In this document: one piece after another, positions 1 to 13,700 of the stretch
Layout: each line of letters begins with the position of its first letter
How positions within the stretch are numbered: the stretch's first letter is position 1
Assembly: GCA_030704615.1 (NCBI GenBank)
Contig: CM060732.1
Location: 77,977,053-78,041,052 of the forward strand
DNA: 64,000 bases
Source: Takakia lepidozioides
Taxonomy: Eukaryota > Streptophyta > Takakiopsida > Takakiales > Takakiaceae
Direction of reading: 5' to 3'
The notes under the pieces: model-generated
Database searches by the model: none
What the model saw: the letters and a program-made list of their open reading frames with translations, nothing else
Told to the model about the DNA's origin: nothing
Program-made: the position numbers and the translations under genes

Positions 1-253
1 ATAATAACATTTGCAAGAATCTACGAAATCATGCTTGCTTCAATCCGGGGTTACGGAACATACGCATCTCATGACCAAGCTGATTCATAGGGAAGCGCAG
101 AGATCAGGTCCAATTCCTCCCAATCTCGAGCTTCAAGGAGGAGATATGGCTTCCAGCTAAACCGGCAGTTAGAAGCTTGGAATCACCTACTCTCTTTCTT
201 CAACTGCATGCACCCACACTGACAGTCTACTCGAACAATGTCGGAAAACTCAC
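1..253 (-). other. Intron of the LRR receptor kinase gene (partial)
   Basis: Starts with a GTGAGT donor at 253-248 (minus strand). No kinase-continuation exon is visible before position 1, so the second exon should lie outside the window. Nothing else is recognised here. Confidence 0.6.
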
Positions 254-3134
254 CAGGAGCAATATACCCGTAGGAGCCAGCAACCTTCGACATGGCCTTG
301 GAATTTGCCGTGTCAATCAGCTTGGCGAGGCCGAAGTCAGCCACATAGGGCTCGTACCGAGATCCTAGCAGAATGTTGTTGGACTTAACATCCCTGTGCA
401 AAATAGTGGGTACGCAGTCGTGGTGCAAGTATGCGAGTCCCTGTGCAGCGCCGATGGCGATATTGAACCTGGTCTCCCAGTCTAGCATTCTCTTCTTCTC
501 GTGAAGGACTTCTCCCAGGCTCCCATTGGGTAGAAAGTCGTACATAAGCAAGTTGAGCTCCTTGTTAGAGCAGTATCCCAGTAGCCTCACAATGTTGCGG
601 TGCCGAATGCGGCCCAGCGTGTCAATCTCTGCAGCAAATGCATCATAATTACGTTCTCCGACGTTGGCCGGCCATAGCTTCTTGACAGCTATCGTCTCCC
701 CCCCGCCCATTTCAGCCTTGTAAACGATACCGGAGCATCCACTTCCAATTACATTGGCCTCAACTAGGTTGTCCAGTACATCGTCGACTGTGAACATCAA
801 CTTCTGGAAGCGGGTGAGCCTCCATGGCCACGAGCTTTCTGGCTCTGCTCGAAAAGGGTTTCCATAGATCCAATAGCGTTTGTAGAACAGGAAAGATCCT
901 ACACAAAGAATGAGTAGTGCCAATCCAAACAGGAGGCACACCATTGTTGTTGTTCCAGCCTTACTCGTGAAGTGGTGTCTCCCAGGAGGACGTTGCACAG
1001 GGGCCTGGTATGCACATGTCATGTTCGACGGAGATTGTGGAATGCACAGGCCAGGGTTGCCCATCAATGCAGTAGAAGCCAAATTCCGGAAGACGGAGGA
1101 ATCGGGTAGATTCCCAGTGAAGTCGTTGAAAGACACATTTAACATCGATAGGCTGTCGAGTTGTCCAATAATCTGCAGACTACCTGAGAGGCTGTTGTGC
1201 GACAAATCCAGAAGCTGCAGATTGATAAGCGTCCCAAGTTCGTCGGGGAGTGTACCCGAGAAGTTGTTCCAGCTGAGGTCCAGACCAGCGACCAGGCTTA
1301 CGATATTGCCGAACTCAGGAGAAATTGGGCCACTCAACTGGTTGTGGCTGACATTCAGCATCTCCAGCTTCTGGCAGTTTGCAAATGTCGGGGGCAGTCT
1401 TCCCACAAAACCATTGGAGCTGAATGAGAGCCTACTGGCCGCTCTCAAGTTTCCAACCTCCACAGGCAGGGGGCCCAACAAATTGTTCTGAGATACGTCC
1501 AGTGACTCCAGTAAGGCAAGGTTACCAAGCGTGGAGGGCAAGGTGCCACTGAGCTGGTTGGCATGCAAATCCATCAGCTGCAGCGCGTTGCATACGCCGA
1601 TCTCACTAGGAATGCTCCCAGACAAGTTGTTCATGGACAGATCGAGGAAAATGAGATTTGGGAGATGGCCCAATTGATTGGGGATGCTGCCTGTAAGAGA
1701 GTTGTTGGCAATGCGCAGGCGTATGAGGGCGACACACTGCCCAATCTGTTGAGGAATCTCACCTGACAACCGGTTGGACAGTAGCACCAACTTTTGCAGA
1801 TTGGGTATAGCGAAGAGCTCTGGAGGAATGCTGCCGTTCAACATATTCCAGGACATGTCTATGGTTTCCAGCTTCGAGCAGTTGCCCAGCGATGGGGGAA
1901 TGCTGCCTGTCAGATTATTGTGCCACACCAACAGTTTGCTCAACATTTTCAATCCTCCAATTTCCGGTGGGAGAGCCCCAGACAGCTGATTTCTGTCCAT
2001 CTGCAGGTCGCCCAACATGCTGCAGTTGCCCAACTCTGGGGGTATAGGACCCTCCAATTTGTTGGCAGTCAGATACAGTGCCCACAGATTCTGCAGCTTC
2101 CCTAGCTCCCTCGGTATGCTGCCAGACAGCTGATTGCTGGACAGTTCCAATGATTGTAGCGAAGTGCAGTTACCAAGAGATGGAGGGATCTCTCCCGTGA
2201 GCTCATTGAACCAGAGATTCATTTCAGTCAGATTTTGCAGCTGGCCAAGCTCTGGAGGGATAGATCCGGTGAGCTGATTTTGCTCTAGATAGAGGCTCAC
2301 CAAACTGCGACAGTTGCCCAGCTCTGGAGGAATGGCGCCCGTTAAGTTCGCTGAATAAATCGCCAACACCTCCAAGTTGGACAGCTTTCCAAACTCGTGA
2401 GGAATGCTTCCCGTGAGACCAGTGATTGCAAATCCTAGGTGTGTGAGCTGCGTGCAGTTGCTGAGTTCCGGAGGTAGGCTGCCTGTTAAGTTCAAATTCC
2501 CGCCACCCCGCAAGACCTGTAAGTTGCCGAGCTGCCCAAGTTCGGAGGGGATGCTACCGCTCAGGCTATTTCCGTAGACAAAGAGAGTAACAAGACTAGT
2601 GCACCGCCCAAGCTCTGGCGGGATGGGACCGTTCAGAAAGTTGGAATTCAGTCGCAGGTCCTGGACCTGACCGAGCTGTCCCAGCTGTGGAGGAATGAAG
2701 CCGGTTATGCTATTCTGACTAAGGTCCAGCACCTTCAAGCTGCTGCAATTGCCGAGCTCAGGGGGAATGGAGCCGGTTAGATTAGTAGCATACAGATCCA
2801 GATACTGCAGTGCAGTAAGCTCTCCAATCTGAGGGGGAAGTATGGCGTATAGTGAGAGGGACGGCAAGGAGAGGTTGTAAACGCGGCCATCAGGGGTGCA
2901 GGACACGCCCCTCCAGCCATTGCAAGGTGTGGGGTCACTTGCATTCCAGCTGGACAATACGTCCCGGGAGCCTCTCACCTGCTGCAGGAATGCCAACAAT
3001 GCCACACCATCAGGAGACATAGCAGCTCCCCACACCACACACACCTGCAGTGTGCACAGCACTAGCCACACTCCTCTACATCTCATCATCGTGCTTTCGA
3101 TTGCAGCTGCAGATCTGGCTTTCCGTTGTTTCAT
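254..3134 (-). CDS. LRR receptor-like kinase, subgroup XI type (exon 1, C-terminus outside window)
   Basis: Plasma-membrane receptor kinase expected to sense an extracellular peptide. The first 960 residues are visible. A signal peptide lies at about residues 16-38; Met16/17 is an alternative start. Then come an LRR N-cap, about 25 leucine-rich repeats of the SGSIPxxLGNC type rich in N-glycosylation sites, a transmembrane segment near residues 715-740, and the kinase N-lobe and part of the C-lobe. Glycine loop (GSGCSGIVYK), AVKK lysine, HRDVKSNN catalytic loop and DFG are all present, so it is an RD kinase. Exon 1 stops after GYIAP at a GTGAGT donor, where subgroup XI kinases usually carry an intron; the extra 23 codons of open frame are intronic. 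An RGGG motif in LRR6 matches the RxGG signature of receptors for tyrosine-sulfated peptides (RGFR, GSO). The family is certain; the ligand is inferred. Confidence 0.92.
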
Positions 3135-3978
3135 GGACTTTCCAGCCTCTGGTCACCCCATGCAGAGTTTCTCTACCCAAAACATCGAACACTTGCATCC
3201 CAGACTTGACCTCCTACGCCCCGACCTCTCTTCGGATTGAGGAGCAAGTGTACACATCTAGACCCACGTTCCACAACGGAGCAGAAGCTAAGTGAGGGGC
3301 TCCATGAAACAATGCTGCAGGTTTTCGAACCTTCGACACAGAGACATACAGCACCCAACTAGAACGACAACGACAGGCCCACTGACTTCTGACCTCCTCT
3401 CTAGCTCCAAGCTCTCCCTTCTGTCTGTCTTTACATTTCTACTGTAGGAAGTATTGTCTATCCAGCAGCAGCTGAAGGTGTCAGTTGGAGCATTCCTTTC
3501 CATATGTATTTCCACGGCCTCTCCGGGCACCGTTTCTGAGTATGTACTGCCCCCCTGACCACTCTCTCCTCTTTCTCGTGTACAGCGTCTGTTAGGCCGG
3601 TACATGCCCTCCATTGTTTCCGTATAACAACGTTACACACCCCCGCCCACCTCCCCACCTCTCATTACTCCATCAACTCCTCCCTGCTTTCACCCATCCA
3701 GGACAGTTTTCAAAACTTCTGGCCTCAAACAGGGAGTGGGTTCTGGGTGTATTTATTGAAACCCACGATGCAACATAATCTCCAACAAGTTCAGTCCTTT
3801 TCTAGTTTTGAACTAAGGACCAGTGACTGTTGTGGGCTGCGGCTGGTTTATCTAGCTTAGCTTCTAATCACTCATTAGGCACGCTCGCTTAGCATTAAAG
3901 AATAGTTTGCATTGACTTTATCCATCTTTAAGAGCTCACAACCCACGAAGGGGATTGCGATCTGCAGTTGAAGAGATA
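3135..3978. other. Upstream region of the receptor kinase gene
   Basis: Non-coding DNA that should hold the receptor kinase promoter and 5' UTR on the minus strand. It is rich in pyrimidine stretches on the plus strand. No gene or clear TATA element on the minus strand is recognised. Confidence 0.3.
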
Positions 3979-3989
3979 CTATATATAAT
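3979..3989 (+). promoter_or_regulatory. Candidate TATA box with CT-rich leader
   Basis: A consensus-like TATATATAA at 3980-3988 is followed about 35 bp later by a CT/CA-rich stretch typical of plant transcription starts and 5' leaders. The first ATG downstream (4070) opens only 12 codons, so no protein gene can be assigned. It may serve a non-coding transcript or a dead gene, or be chance. Confidence 0.3.
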
Positions 3990-5789
3990 GGATGATCTCT
4001 GGTGCGGCGAGCAATTTACTCTCTCACACACATAGGCTCTGAGACCTACTCTCTCTCTGAAGCAAAACATGGCGGCGCAGAGGTTGATTTACCAAATCTT
4101 CTACTGAGGTGCGGCGTTAATGACATCCCTCACACACATGTCACGGAGGCAGGCATTATCATGCAGGAAACATGTTGATCAAGCCATGGATCAGCAAAGC
4201 AACGCTGCAATTGGGTGTGCAGGCTAACCACCCTGCTGCACATACAGCATGCAGGACAATAGTAAGTGGTCCGTGGTCCCTTTGCTCCACAATTAGTGTG
4301 AGAGGCTAGGTGTATCACAGGGATTGATGGCGACTGTTACACTTGCGCCCACACTGATCATCACCAGCTCTCATCACTCTCTCTGTCTCTTTTCTTCCGT
4401 TTTCCCCCTCACTCTTGCCAATGTCTTTGACAAATCTGCGAGCTTCATGTCCTAAACATGAGTGCGGGTCTTGTCCGGCCTGCAGTAAACGGATTAGGTA
4501 CTAATGCTCTCATTGAGACACAACCGAGCGCCCATGGGCCACACATGGGCCAGCCATGGGCGGTCAATGGGGCTCCTGACCAGATTTGGCACCACCAGAT
4601 GTTCTGCATCTTGGATTTCTCGGCCCTCTAATTGAGGAAACTTATTGAGCGCCCCACTTTATGGCCTGAAAAGCCACAAGAGCAACTGGAACAGTGGAAA
4701 CGGAGCACCGCACAAACCTGCTGCCAACTGATGGGCCGTCATTAGAAGCTAACCTCACTCCTGACACTCAATTACTCTTTGCCTACCTGACATCATCTGC
4801 ACAAGTGTAAAGCGCAAAGGACCCTCCACACCTGGTGCCATGTCAGAGCTCTGTCAGTGGTGGGCGATGGCAGAATACCTACGCAACAGATGTCATGACT
4901 GAAAACATCAACTCCCCCCGTGATATGTTACAATACCCACATGGCGTCCTTGGTTTGTTAGCAGCTGTACCCATCACTCTCTCAACACCAGCCTGTGTGC
5001 AGTCCTTATACAAGGGTAAGTTTATGTATGTGTTCAGAGTGCCCAAGAGCCCAGTGTATGCACTTGTATCTGCACTTGTATAAATTGTATGTTTTTGAGG
5101 GGCCTTCAACCCCTAAACAACTCATTTTTCATTCACACCGTAACTTCTGTGGATGAAGTCGGATGAGCATGCGGTCTGAATGAAAAATGTAGGCGCCATT
5201 GTCCTCTACATGCTGCAACAAACGGCACACTAAAACCATAAATTCTCTGCACGGTAGGATTGTTTTAGGGTGAAGGGGTACTGGATTTGGGTGGTGTCCA
5301 AGCAGGTTGATCGCCCCCAAGGGGTGTCCACGCAGGTCAACTTCCCACGTGGCAGGCCGGAAGGCGTTTCAGAAAATGCCCCATCCAACCTAGAAATTTG
5401 CTCTTAATCAGAATTTGTTTTTGGCAGTGTACTTTACATTGGAGCAAAGCACACTGAGTGTAGGAATTTGGATTCCAAGTAGAATTTCTAGACATTTTAG
5501 GAGCCTTGATTCACTACAACAAGTGAAAGGATTCAGTTATCATCTACTAGCTATAAATGTTTATCATCCACTTTTGGATGGGTCTCTCTCCGTCAGAGTC
5601 TACGCTAGCCATTTTGGCTTGTGAGCCTTATAGCCCCTTGGGGTTTGTTTTTTTCCCCCTCATTAATAAAAATTCGAGGGCCTCTTCCCTTCTTCTTATT
5701 ATTATTATTATTTTGGAAAATCTATCCCCAAAAATTCACATACAAAGCAAACCTCCTAAATTTTAGGTCTTTCACTCTGAAATTTTCAG

Positions 5790-5850
5790 AGAGGCCGGAG
5801 GCTATTCGGAGGCTATTCACGCAAGAATCCGGAGGCTATTCACGCAAGAG
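5790..5850. repeat. Short tandem direct repeat
   Basis: The motif CCGGAGGCTATTC, partly with ACGCAAGA, recurs three times in about 60 bp. Non-coding; no function suggested. Confidence 0.6.
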
Positions 5851-8056
5851 ACATATGGATGTTGGAAATTTTCCATGGTCAAACCATTTTTTGTCATGTA
5901 ATTCTCAATCGGGTTCCAATTTTTGTCATTTCTTTTTGCTATAATCTCCCATAGAGCCCCACCCCTGAAAGGGGACAGCAGTATCTGCAAGGGGAGGAGG
6001 CTCATATATATCTCATTTGCAACGGTCAAACCTGCCCAGATTTTGTGATGATGTTCATGTCGTCAGGAGGGAGGAGGTTGTAAGGTCCATCCAAGCATTG
6101 GATGGGGGTTAGGGACATAGGTAGTTTAGACAAGGTATATACCAGCATATACTGTTTTTCTGAAAAAGTGAAAAAGTTTAAGGGTTAACACAATAATTTC
6201 CCTGTTATGGCGTTGAGCCCATGGGCTTGGCAGTGTAGTAAACTGACGTGATTATCTTAGATATACTTCTACCAACTAAAGATGAATAGAAAAAATTTCA
6301 GTTCTTTCTTGAGGCCAGATGCAAGACTTCACAAAGCATCAAAGTCCCAAAACAAAGTAAGAGGTAAAGTTCCTGCCCAAGTGGTTTCCTGGCTTTGAGA
6401 ATCCTGGCCCAGAGCCGAAAATCTGCAGGCAGGAGCTTTACCTGCCTGTGAAAATGGTGAGAGGCTGAGAGTAACTTGCTGGGGCAACAGTTGGAATGTG
6501 CTGCAAAATCGGAATGGGGGTTTCCAGACAGAAATTTATGAAGGAAATTGCCAGCCAGGTTTTCAACTTGTTGTGGGTTGTTTGGGTCGGTACCTACTTT
6601 TACTTTTTGTGTTGCTCTGCAGGAGCCCACTTGCAACATTCCTGTCATGCACTGGCACCTTTGAACACCCATAATGGATGTGCATACTGCAACATTTCAA
6701 AATGCTGATTACTGGTACTTCATTTGTGTCTGGAACTTAGATTGGAGGCCAAACCGTCGTCTTGGTGGAAGGTACTCCTCTTCAGGGGTCGCCCATGATG
6801 GCCAGTCAGCCGAGAAGATTATAGACATTCGATTGCAAATCAAGCCATGATGAATCGAACTTGTGTGATAGGGATTCTACATGCGCGGTAGGTATTAGTC
6901 AACAACGTATGCATACGAAGGTGATGTCTTTGATGATCATCCCGCACTTCGAAGTAGATGTTGAAGGTTGTTGGATCTCTATCAACTCGGTACGAGACAT
7001 TTTTGGAAGAGTACTACATTCCGGATCAGCACTGCCAGATCTTTTTAGATGGATTTCTTGACAGAAATGCAAGTTTGTTGGATCCATTACGGTAGCGCTA
7101 AGACGATAGCATTACTACTATGAGACAGCTATGTGGGTGAGAGTGCCTTTTTGCACCGGTCATGTGATCTGTGATGCTCGAAGCTGAATCTGGAAAAGGC
7201 GAGGATAAGGTTTGCACAAGAGCCAAAATCACCAAGTCCGAAAGAGAGGTGAGAGGCTGTGTTTGTTTTTTGGGCGAGTGGAAGAGACATGAAGGGGGGG
7301 AGGGTTGCAAAGAAGCACATGGTTGGAGCGACAACATTGAAGCATGCAGGCGTGGCCAGGCAGGAGGAGAGATTTACGTTGGATTCCAGGCTGGGCAGGG
7401 AATGAGGCAAACGGCCTTCATCACGTGGAGCCTGGAGATGCACAGGCCATGGTCCACCATGGCCTGTGTGCACTCGTGCCTCCATCCTCCACGTCCGTCA
7501 CCTCTAGAATACCGGTGGGCAGCAACTTTCCCGACCTTGGCTGGCATTCATCCACACTCAGTTTGCATGCAGCGGATTGGTGTGCAGGCAGGAGGAGGTA
7601 AAGGCAAAGCTGCAGGTGGGCAGGATTTTGAGAGTCTGGGTGTGTGGGGGCCCACTATCTTCTGCTCTGGATGTATCTGGTGCAGCTCATGCACAGTCTG
7701 ACTACACGCAACGCTCCGCAGGGATGGGGAATGCAAGCTTTCAAAAAGCTATGATGGCTTCGTAGGTATCGGCACGGTGCAACGGGTATATATGAGTGGG
7801 TTGGTAGGTGGGCGATGTTCATTGCAGCACATGAACATCCTCGAAGGACTATCGCTAGTCCTTCAAGGTACACAACGGGAGGCTGCCTCCGACGACCCTT
7901 ATAGTACTATAATTGAGCCCATGCAAAGTTTGCTGCCTCCTTCGTATTGAAGAGTTGGCAGATGGGCACCGGTGTTTCGGAGACAGTATGAAAATACAGT
8001 AACTGTTCAAGAATACTCTCACATCCCCAACGACCCACCTATCCCATACCTCTTAG

Positions 8057-8955
8057 GATGAAGCCTGTCTTTCTCTGGGGTCCAGCAGCACTGATCAGTG
8101 TGATTGCACCATCCTGACGATGGCTGTAATGAGGAGCTCCAGCTGCCTCCAGGCCGAGCGAGATGTGGTTGGCAACAAGAGGAGACTCAAATACCTATAG
8201 CAAGCATCCTAGGGTGCAATTTATACTGATGAAATCGTAGCAATGGAATCAACCTCCCATCTGCTTATTAATCTCCTAACTGATTAGCTAGCACCCTAAA
8301 CAAACCTCTCTCGGTTATACCTGCATTCTAGAGTTTTGCTGCGTCCTCAGATCAATTTTCTCCCACTGTCAACGTTTCTAGAATCTCTATGTAATCACTG
8401 TAAATTTGCAATGAAATCCAATTTAAGGATCGGATCATGGAGTTATGTAAACTAGACTACCTAGGAATGATGGATCCAAGGACTTTCCTTACGAGTACCT
8501 AATATTGTTGGAATAGGGAATAGGAGGAATGAGAGAACTTGGTGGTTGCAGTTCGCAGGAATGAATGGAGAAATGATGAGAAGGAGAGCTAAGCATGGGG
8601 CAGCACGGCCAGCAGCAGCAGGCAATGATCTAGTCTGCAGCAGATCATCTGCGGATTTGTGCAGTGGCCCATAATCTGTCAGACATTTGGCATTCCTCAC
8701 TTTTGTCGTCTTCTCCTTCATGACGCTGGACCTGGCGCGCTCCTCCATCATATGCGCTGTATGTGTGCGCCAAGATGAAGCCTCAGGATGAATTTCCCCT
8801 TGGGGCCAGCAGCACTGAGTGTGCTTGCGCCATCCTGACGATGGCTGTAATGAGGAGCTCCAGTTGCCTTCAGGAGCGAAATGCTCGCTGGCAACAAGAG
8901 GAGACTCGCATTACCTGTAGCAAGCATGCAAGGGTGCATTTTATATTGATGAAAT
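8057..8955. repeat. Pair of dispersed direct repeats, about 180 bp each
   Basis: Copy 1 is at about 8057-8238 and copy 2 at about 8771-8955, same orientation, separated by about 530 bp. They share long blocks such as CATCCTGACGATGGCTGTAA and GCAACAAGAGGAGACTC. Indels between copies are not multiples of three, so neither is under coding constraint now. Could be a duplicated exon relic or a small non-autonomous element. Confidence 0.65.
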
Positions 8956-10711
8956 CTTAGAGATTGCATCAGGATAAACTGATCATCGGTAAACTTACCG
9001 ACACCAGGGCTTGCCAACCCTGTCAGAGTATGTGTGCTGCAGTATGATAAACAGATGTGTGCAAGCAAATGTCTCCTGCGTGAATTCATGTCTAGGCATA
9101 AACATCCCAAGGCAACTGAACTGTTGTACACTCGTGAAAGAAAGGTTGAATGTGGGTCTGGTCGATCCCACCAACAAATTGTAGAACCTCCCAAGTGGTA
9201 ATCGCTTTGTGATCTCGCAGGAAGGGTCCGCTTCCAAGTCAACTCGAGCAACAAGAAAGCTGTTGTTAGGCTTCCTGGCTTTAGGCACTGCTTTTCCCTT
9301 GGCCCAGTGGCGTCCAGTTCTGGGGTGGTATCCTTCTATATGTTTCCTCCCTTTCCTAATTTGACATCAGAAAACGGAAAACAAAATATCAAAATATCGG
9401 CTTGTGGCTGGGAATACACTGGACAAAATCTCCAGCACTGTGATTAATACTATCATTGTATCAAGCTGCATCTTTGCACAATGCGATAGAATTGATTTCA
9501 TCAACACTTTTCTTCAGAGTAGAATAATCATATGTAGATATTTGATATGTAGAGGAAGTCCAAGGGGAGATACTAGCCCTTTTCCAGGCCAAGTGACACC
9601 GGCGTTCTTCCACAGGAGTTGGCCTCGTTTTTTTTGGGGCAGAGGAGGTACGGCTCGGTGTTTCATAATTATGCAAACATTTCAGACTAGCAAATGACAG
9701 AATGTGTGCACCCATGGCCGGCGTGCCAATAAACTCTCCAGACTTGCCTCTTGCCTGCAGTAATTCACTGCAGTAGGCATGCAGCTGTAGTTGTGTCTCT
9801 GAAGCTGCATTCTCAGTTTTGAAATCCAGTGGAGCCACCATTCCAAGGTGAGCATACATACACATCACGTACCTCTGCATGAGAGAATTTGAGTGGGATG
9901 GTTTTTTCGCTGAGCAGGAGAGGCAAGAGGTCCTATATCATTGATACTACATTTGAGGAGATCACGTGTATGAGAATGCTGCTCATATGCCTCCCATTTG
10001 TGTACTTGCTTACTCGCTTGCTTGAAGCTACAGGTCATTGCGGCTCCCTGTTCAAAGGGAAATACCCACAAGTTTTGTCTCTCTGGGTTAACCATTACAG
10101 AGATAAGAGAAACATGCAAGGTTGCTCTACAGATAGGAGGGACCAGCGGTGTCAGTCTACAGCATAATTGTTATTTTATTAATGCTACACCAGAAAAAAG
10201 TGGGAAACCAAACTCATGAAAATCTTAACTCGGCCATGTGCTGGAATCCTTCATTGATTTAGACAAGTTCCATGAGTTCTACCAGTGGGCCAAGCAGTAT
10301 TTTATTCCTCCATGAGTCTTAGAAAAATATTAATTCATTTATGTTGATTGTTGCTGTAGGTCATGCTAATGTGCATTAACTGCAGGTGGCATTAGAGGAA
10401 TACCTGGAGAGAGAGCGAGAGAACAGCCGATTCCTCGTATAGAAGTTGCCATCCTTACACCTCTATTGACTCTGATCAAATCGAAAGTAGGATGACCCGC
10501 GTGCTTGTCATCCTACCCCCACAATCCAGTGCCTTGCGCTGGACCTAGGACGCATGTAGTCCTCACTCCAGTAAGGTTGTCTGTCAGTCTGTTGCTGTCT
10601 GTAGCATTCAATGACATATTTTTCTTTTGATGTCACCCTTTGCTTGCGCAAAATATGAAACGTTATGAACTCTTCTCATGTTTGGACTAACTTTCATACA
10701 TGTATTTTGTT

Positions 10712-13700
10712 TCACCTGTAATCCCGGCAAGAACAAACCCCGTTCTCGAAGTGGTGAAAGTGGTTGGCCATCTTGGAAATAAACTTGGTCGCGGTGTGGC
10801 AGTCACCACGCACCCGGAGGTTTTTGATAATGCGGATAGGTGTCCCAGAGGGGGTGCTGATGAGCCCAAAGACAAAGCTAGCTTTTCACTATGGTGGAAA
10901 AGAGAACATTCCATTTTGCTCTTCCTCCATATCACGCAATACAAAGCGGGTGTCAGGCAAATACCTGGCCTCCTTCATTGTGCCCATACAGCCTCTGCAG
11001 CTCAGCATGGATTTCGTCAATCTTGTCTCCTACAACAAATCTATGCACCTTGTGGTCCACCTCAACCCAATTGCACCCTGGCTCCTTTCTAACACCTCTG
11101 TCCTCCATCATTTTCCTCACCTTCGCTTCATCCTCCCACCTGCCAGCCGCAGCATGCCACCTAAGTGGCAGCATGCTGTGGATCGCACTTGAGACGGCAT
11201 TCTGCTACACGTTCTGCTAGCTTCACATCACCATGAGTTCTGCAGGCACTGAGCAAGGCCCCCCACACCCCAGCATCTGCTTTGATTGGCATTTTGCTTA
11301 TGAAGTCCTCTGCCTCATCCAATCGCCCTCCACGGCCAAGCAGGTCAACCATGCAGCCAAAATGCTCCACTGTAGGAGTGAGGCCATGATCTCGATTCAT
11401 GGACTCAAAGTAGCGACGGCCATCTTCTACTAGGCCCCCATGGCTACACGCAGACAGAAGAGATATGAAGGTGACACCATCTGGCTTGAAGCCTTCCTGC
11501 TGCATTTTCCCAAATAGTTGGAGGGCCTCTCTACCACACCCATGCTGAGCATATCCGGCAATCATGGCGTTCCATGACACCACATTTCTTTGAGCCATAT
11601 TGTCAAACACTTGACGTGCATCCACTATGCTCCCACATTTGGCATACATGTCAGCAAGGGCAGTCTCCAGAATGATATCAGGCATCATCCCAGACTTGCT
11701 GATGTCTGCATGAATCTCTTTGCCTATTTCCAGGGCAGCCACGCTGGCACAAGCATTGAGAATGCAAATGAGCGTGACTTTGTTGGGCACCACTCCATCC
11801 TGTATCATTTGCTCATACATCTGGAAAGCCTCCCTACCACACCCATGCTTAGCATAGCCTGCAACCATTGCAGTCCATGATACCACATCTCGTTTCTCCA
11901 TATTGTCAAACACTTGACGTGCCTCGATCATGCTCCCACATTTGGCATACATGTCAACAAGGGCAGTCTCTAAAATGATGTCTGGCACAATTCCAGAGTT
12001 CATGATGTCGGCATGGACCTCCTTAGCCTTTTCCAGGGTTCCTAGGATGGCACATGCATGAAGAAGAGAAACGAATGTGACCTTGTCAGGCTTCACCCCC
12101 TCCCATACCATTTGCTCATGGGTCTGGAAAACCTCCCTAGCACACCCTATCTGAACATATCCTGTTATCATCACACTCCAAGAGAACACATTTCGTTGAG
12201 CCATACTTTCAAACATTTTCTGTGCATCTTTCATGCTCCCGCATTTGGCATACATGTCAACAAGGGCGGTCTCCAGAATTATATCTGGTCCAATTCCAGC
12301 TTTGATGATGTCGGCATGGACAACTTTGCCCTTTTCCAGGGCTCCTAGTTTAGCATTTGCGTTTACAATGCAAATGAATGTAACCTTGTTGGGTGTCACC
12401 CCTTCCCTTCTCATCTGCTCAAAGATCTCAAAAGCCTCCTTACCCAACCCATGCTGAGCATATCCTGCGACCATTGTGCTCCATGAGACGACATCTTTCT
12501 GAGCCATATTGTCAAACACTTGACGTGCATCCTCTACACTCCCGCATTTGGCATACATATCAATAAGGGAATTCTCCAACATCATGTCTGGCAAAAGTCC
12601 AGCTTTGATGATGTCAGCATGGACCCCTTTGCCTTTTGCCAGGGCTTGTAAGCTGATGCACGCGTTAACAACACAAATGAATGTGACCTTGTTGGGGGTA
12701 ACCCTTTCCTGCATCATTCCCTCGTACAGCTGGAAAGCTTCCTTGCCACACCCATGCTGAGCATATCCTGCAATCATTGCGCTCCAGGAGACCACGTTTC
12801 GTTTAGCCATATTGTCAAATATGTGACGTGCCTTTTTGACACTGCCACATTTGGCATACATGTCAACTAGGGCAGTCTCCATAATGATATCTGGTTCAAT
12901 TCCCGCTTTGCTAATATCACCATGGACCTCTTTGCCCTTTCCCAGGGCTCCTAGACTTGCACATGCATTGACAACACAAATAAATGTGACCTTGTTGGGC
13001 ATCACCCCTTCCTGTATCATCTGCTCATAGATCTGCAAAGCCTCCCTAGCATACCCATTCTGAGCATACCCTGCGATCATTGCACTCCATGAGACCACAT
13101 TTCGCTTAGCCATATCACCAAACACTTGACATGCATCCTGAACACTCCTGCATTTGGCATACATGTCAACGAGGGCAGTCTCCAGAATCACATCTGAATC
13201 GATTCCAGCTTTGATGATGTCAGCATGGACCCCTTTGCCCTTTTCCAGGGCTAGAAGGCTGGCACATGCCGTGACAATGCATATGAATGTGACTTTATCC
13301 GGCGTCACCCCCTCCTCTTGCATCAGATCATAAATCTTGAAAGCCTCCATAGCCTGGCCATGCTTGGCATAGCCTGCAATCATAATAGTCCATGTAAAGA
13401 GATTTCGTTCAGGCATTTTGTCAAACACTTGGCGTGCATCTACCACACTCCCACACTTCGAATACATGTTGACAAGGGTATTGAATAGGAAGACATTTGG
13501 CTTGAATCCACTTTGGATAATGTAGGCATGCACCTGCTTCCCCTCTGCTAGCTTTTTCATGTTGATGCACTCCTGCAAAACACAAGCATAACTATTGGAG
13601 TCTGCTTGAATGCCTTTTTGGTTCAAAATCTGAAGTGCCTCCTTCAGACGTCCAGCCTTACTAAGTGTCCTCACATCCCCAAACGTGCCGGAAGACCCCT

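Larger units (their letters stand above)
3990..10711. other. Long intergenic stretch, no gene recognised
   Basis: Only short, low-quality ORFs on both strands. Small structures seen: two about 30-bp near-repeats at 5290-5345, a triplicated CCGGAGGCTATTC motif at 5790-5850, and a duplicated about 180-bp block at 8057-8238 and 8771-8955 (listed separately). Exon-like pieces occur at 10252-10314 (frame ending WAKQYFIPP and a stop) and at 10386-10442 after a CTGCAG acceptor, both plus strand. They resemble the end of an unknown gene but match no family I recognise. Confidence 0.4.

Noticed and set aside
183-253. Last 23 codons of the receptor kinase frame as a true C-terminus
   Set aside because: They follow a GTGAGT donor at a conserved intron site and would cut the kinase before its activation-segment end.
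910-2105. Several plus-strand ORFs of 67-193 codons
   Set aside because: They are antisense shadows of the leucine-rich repeats of the receptor kinase.
7171-7873. ORFs of 62-176 codons on both strands
   Set aside because: No start context, splice pattern or family resemblance; overlapping in several frames.
11590-13030. Plus-strand ORFs with repeated AYMSTRAV-like text
   Set aside because: Antisense of the periodic PPR modules; the repetition comes from the PPR gene.
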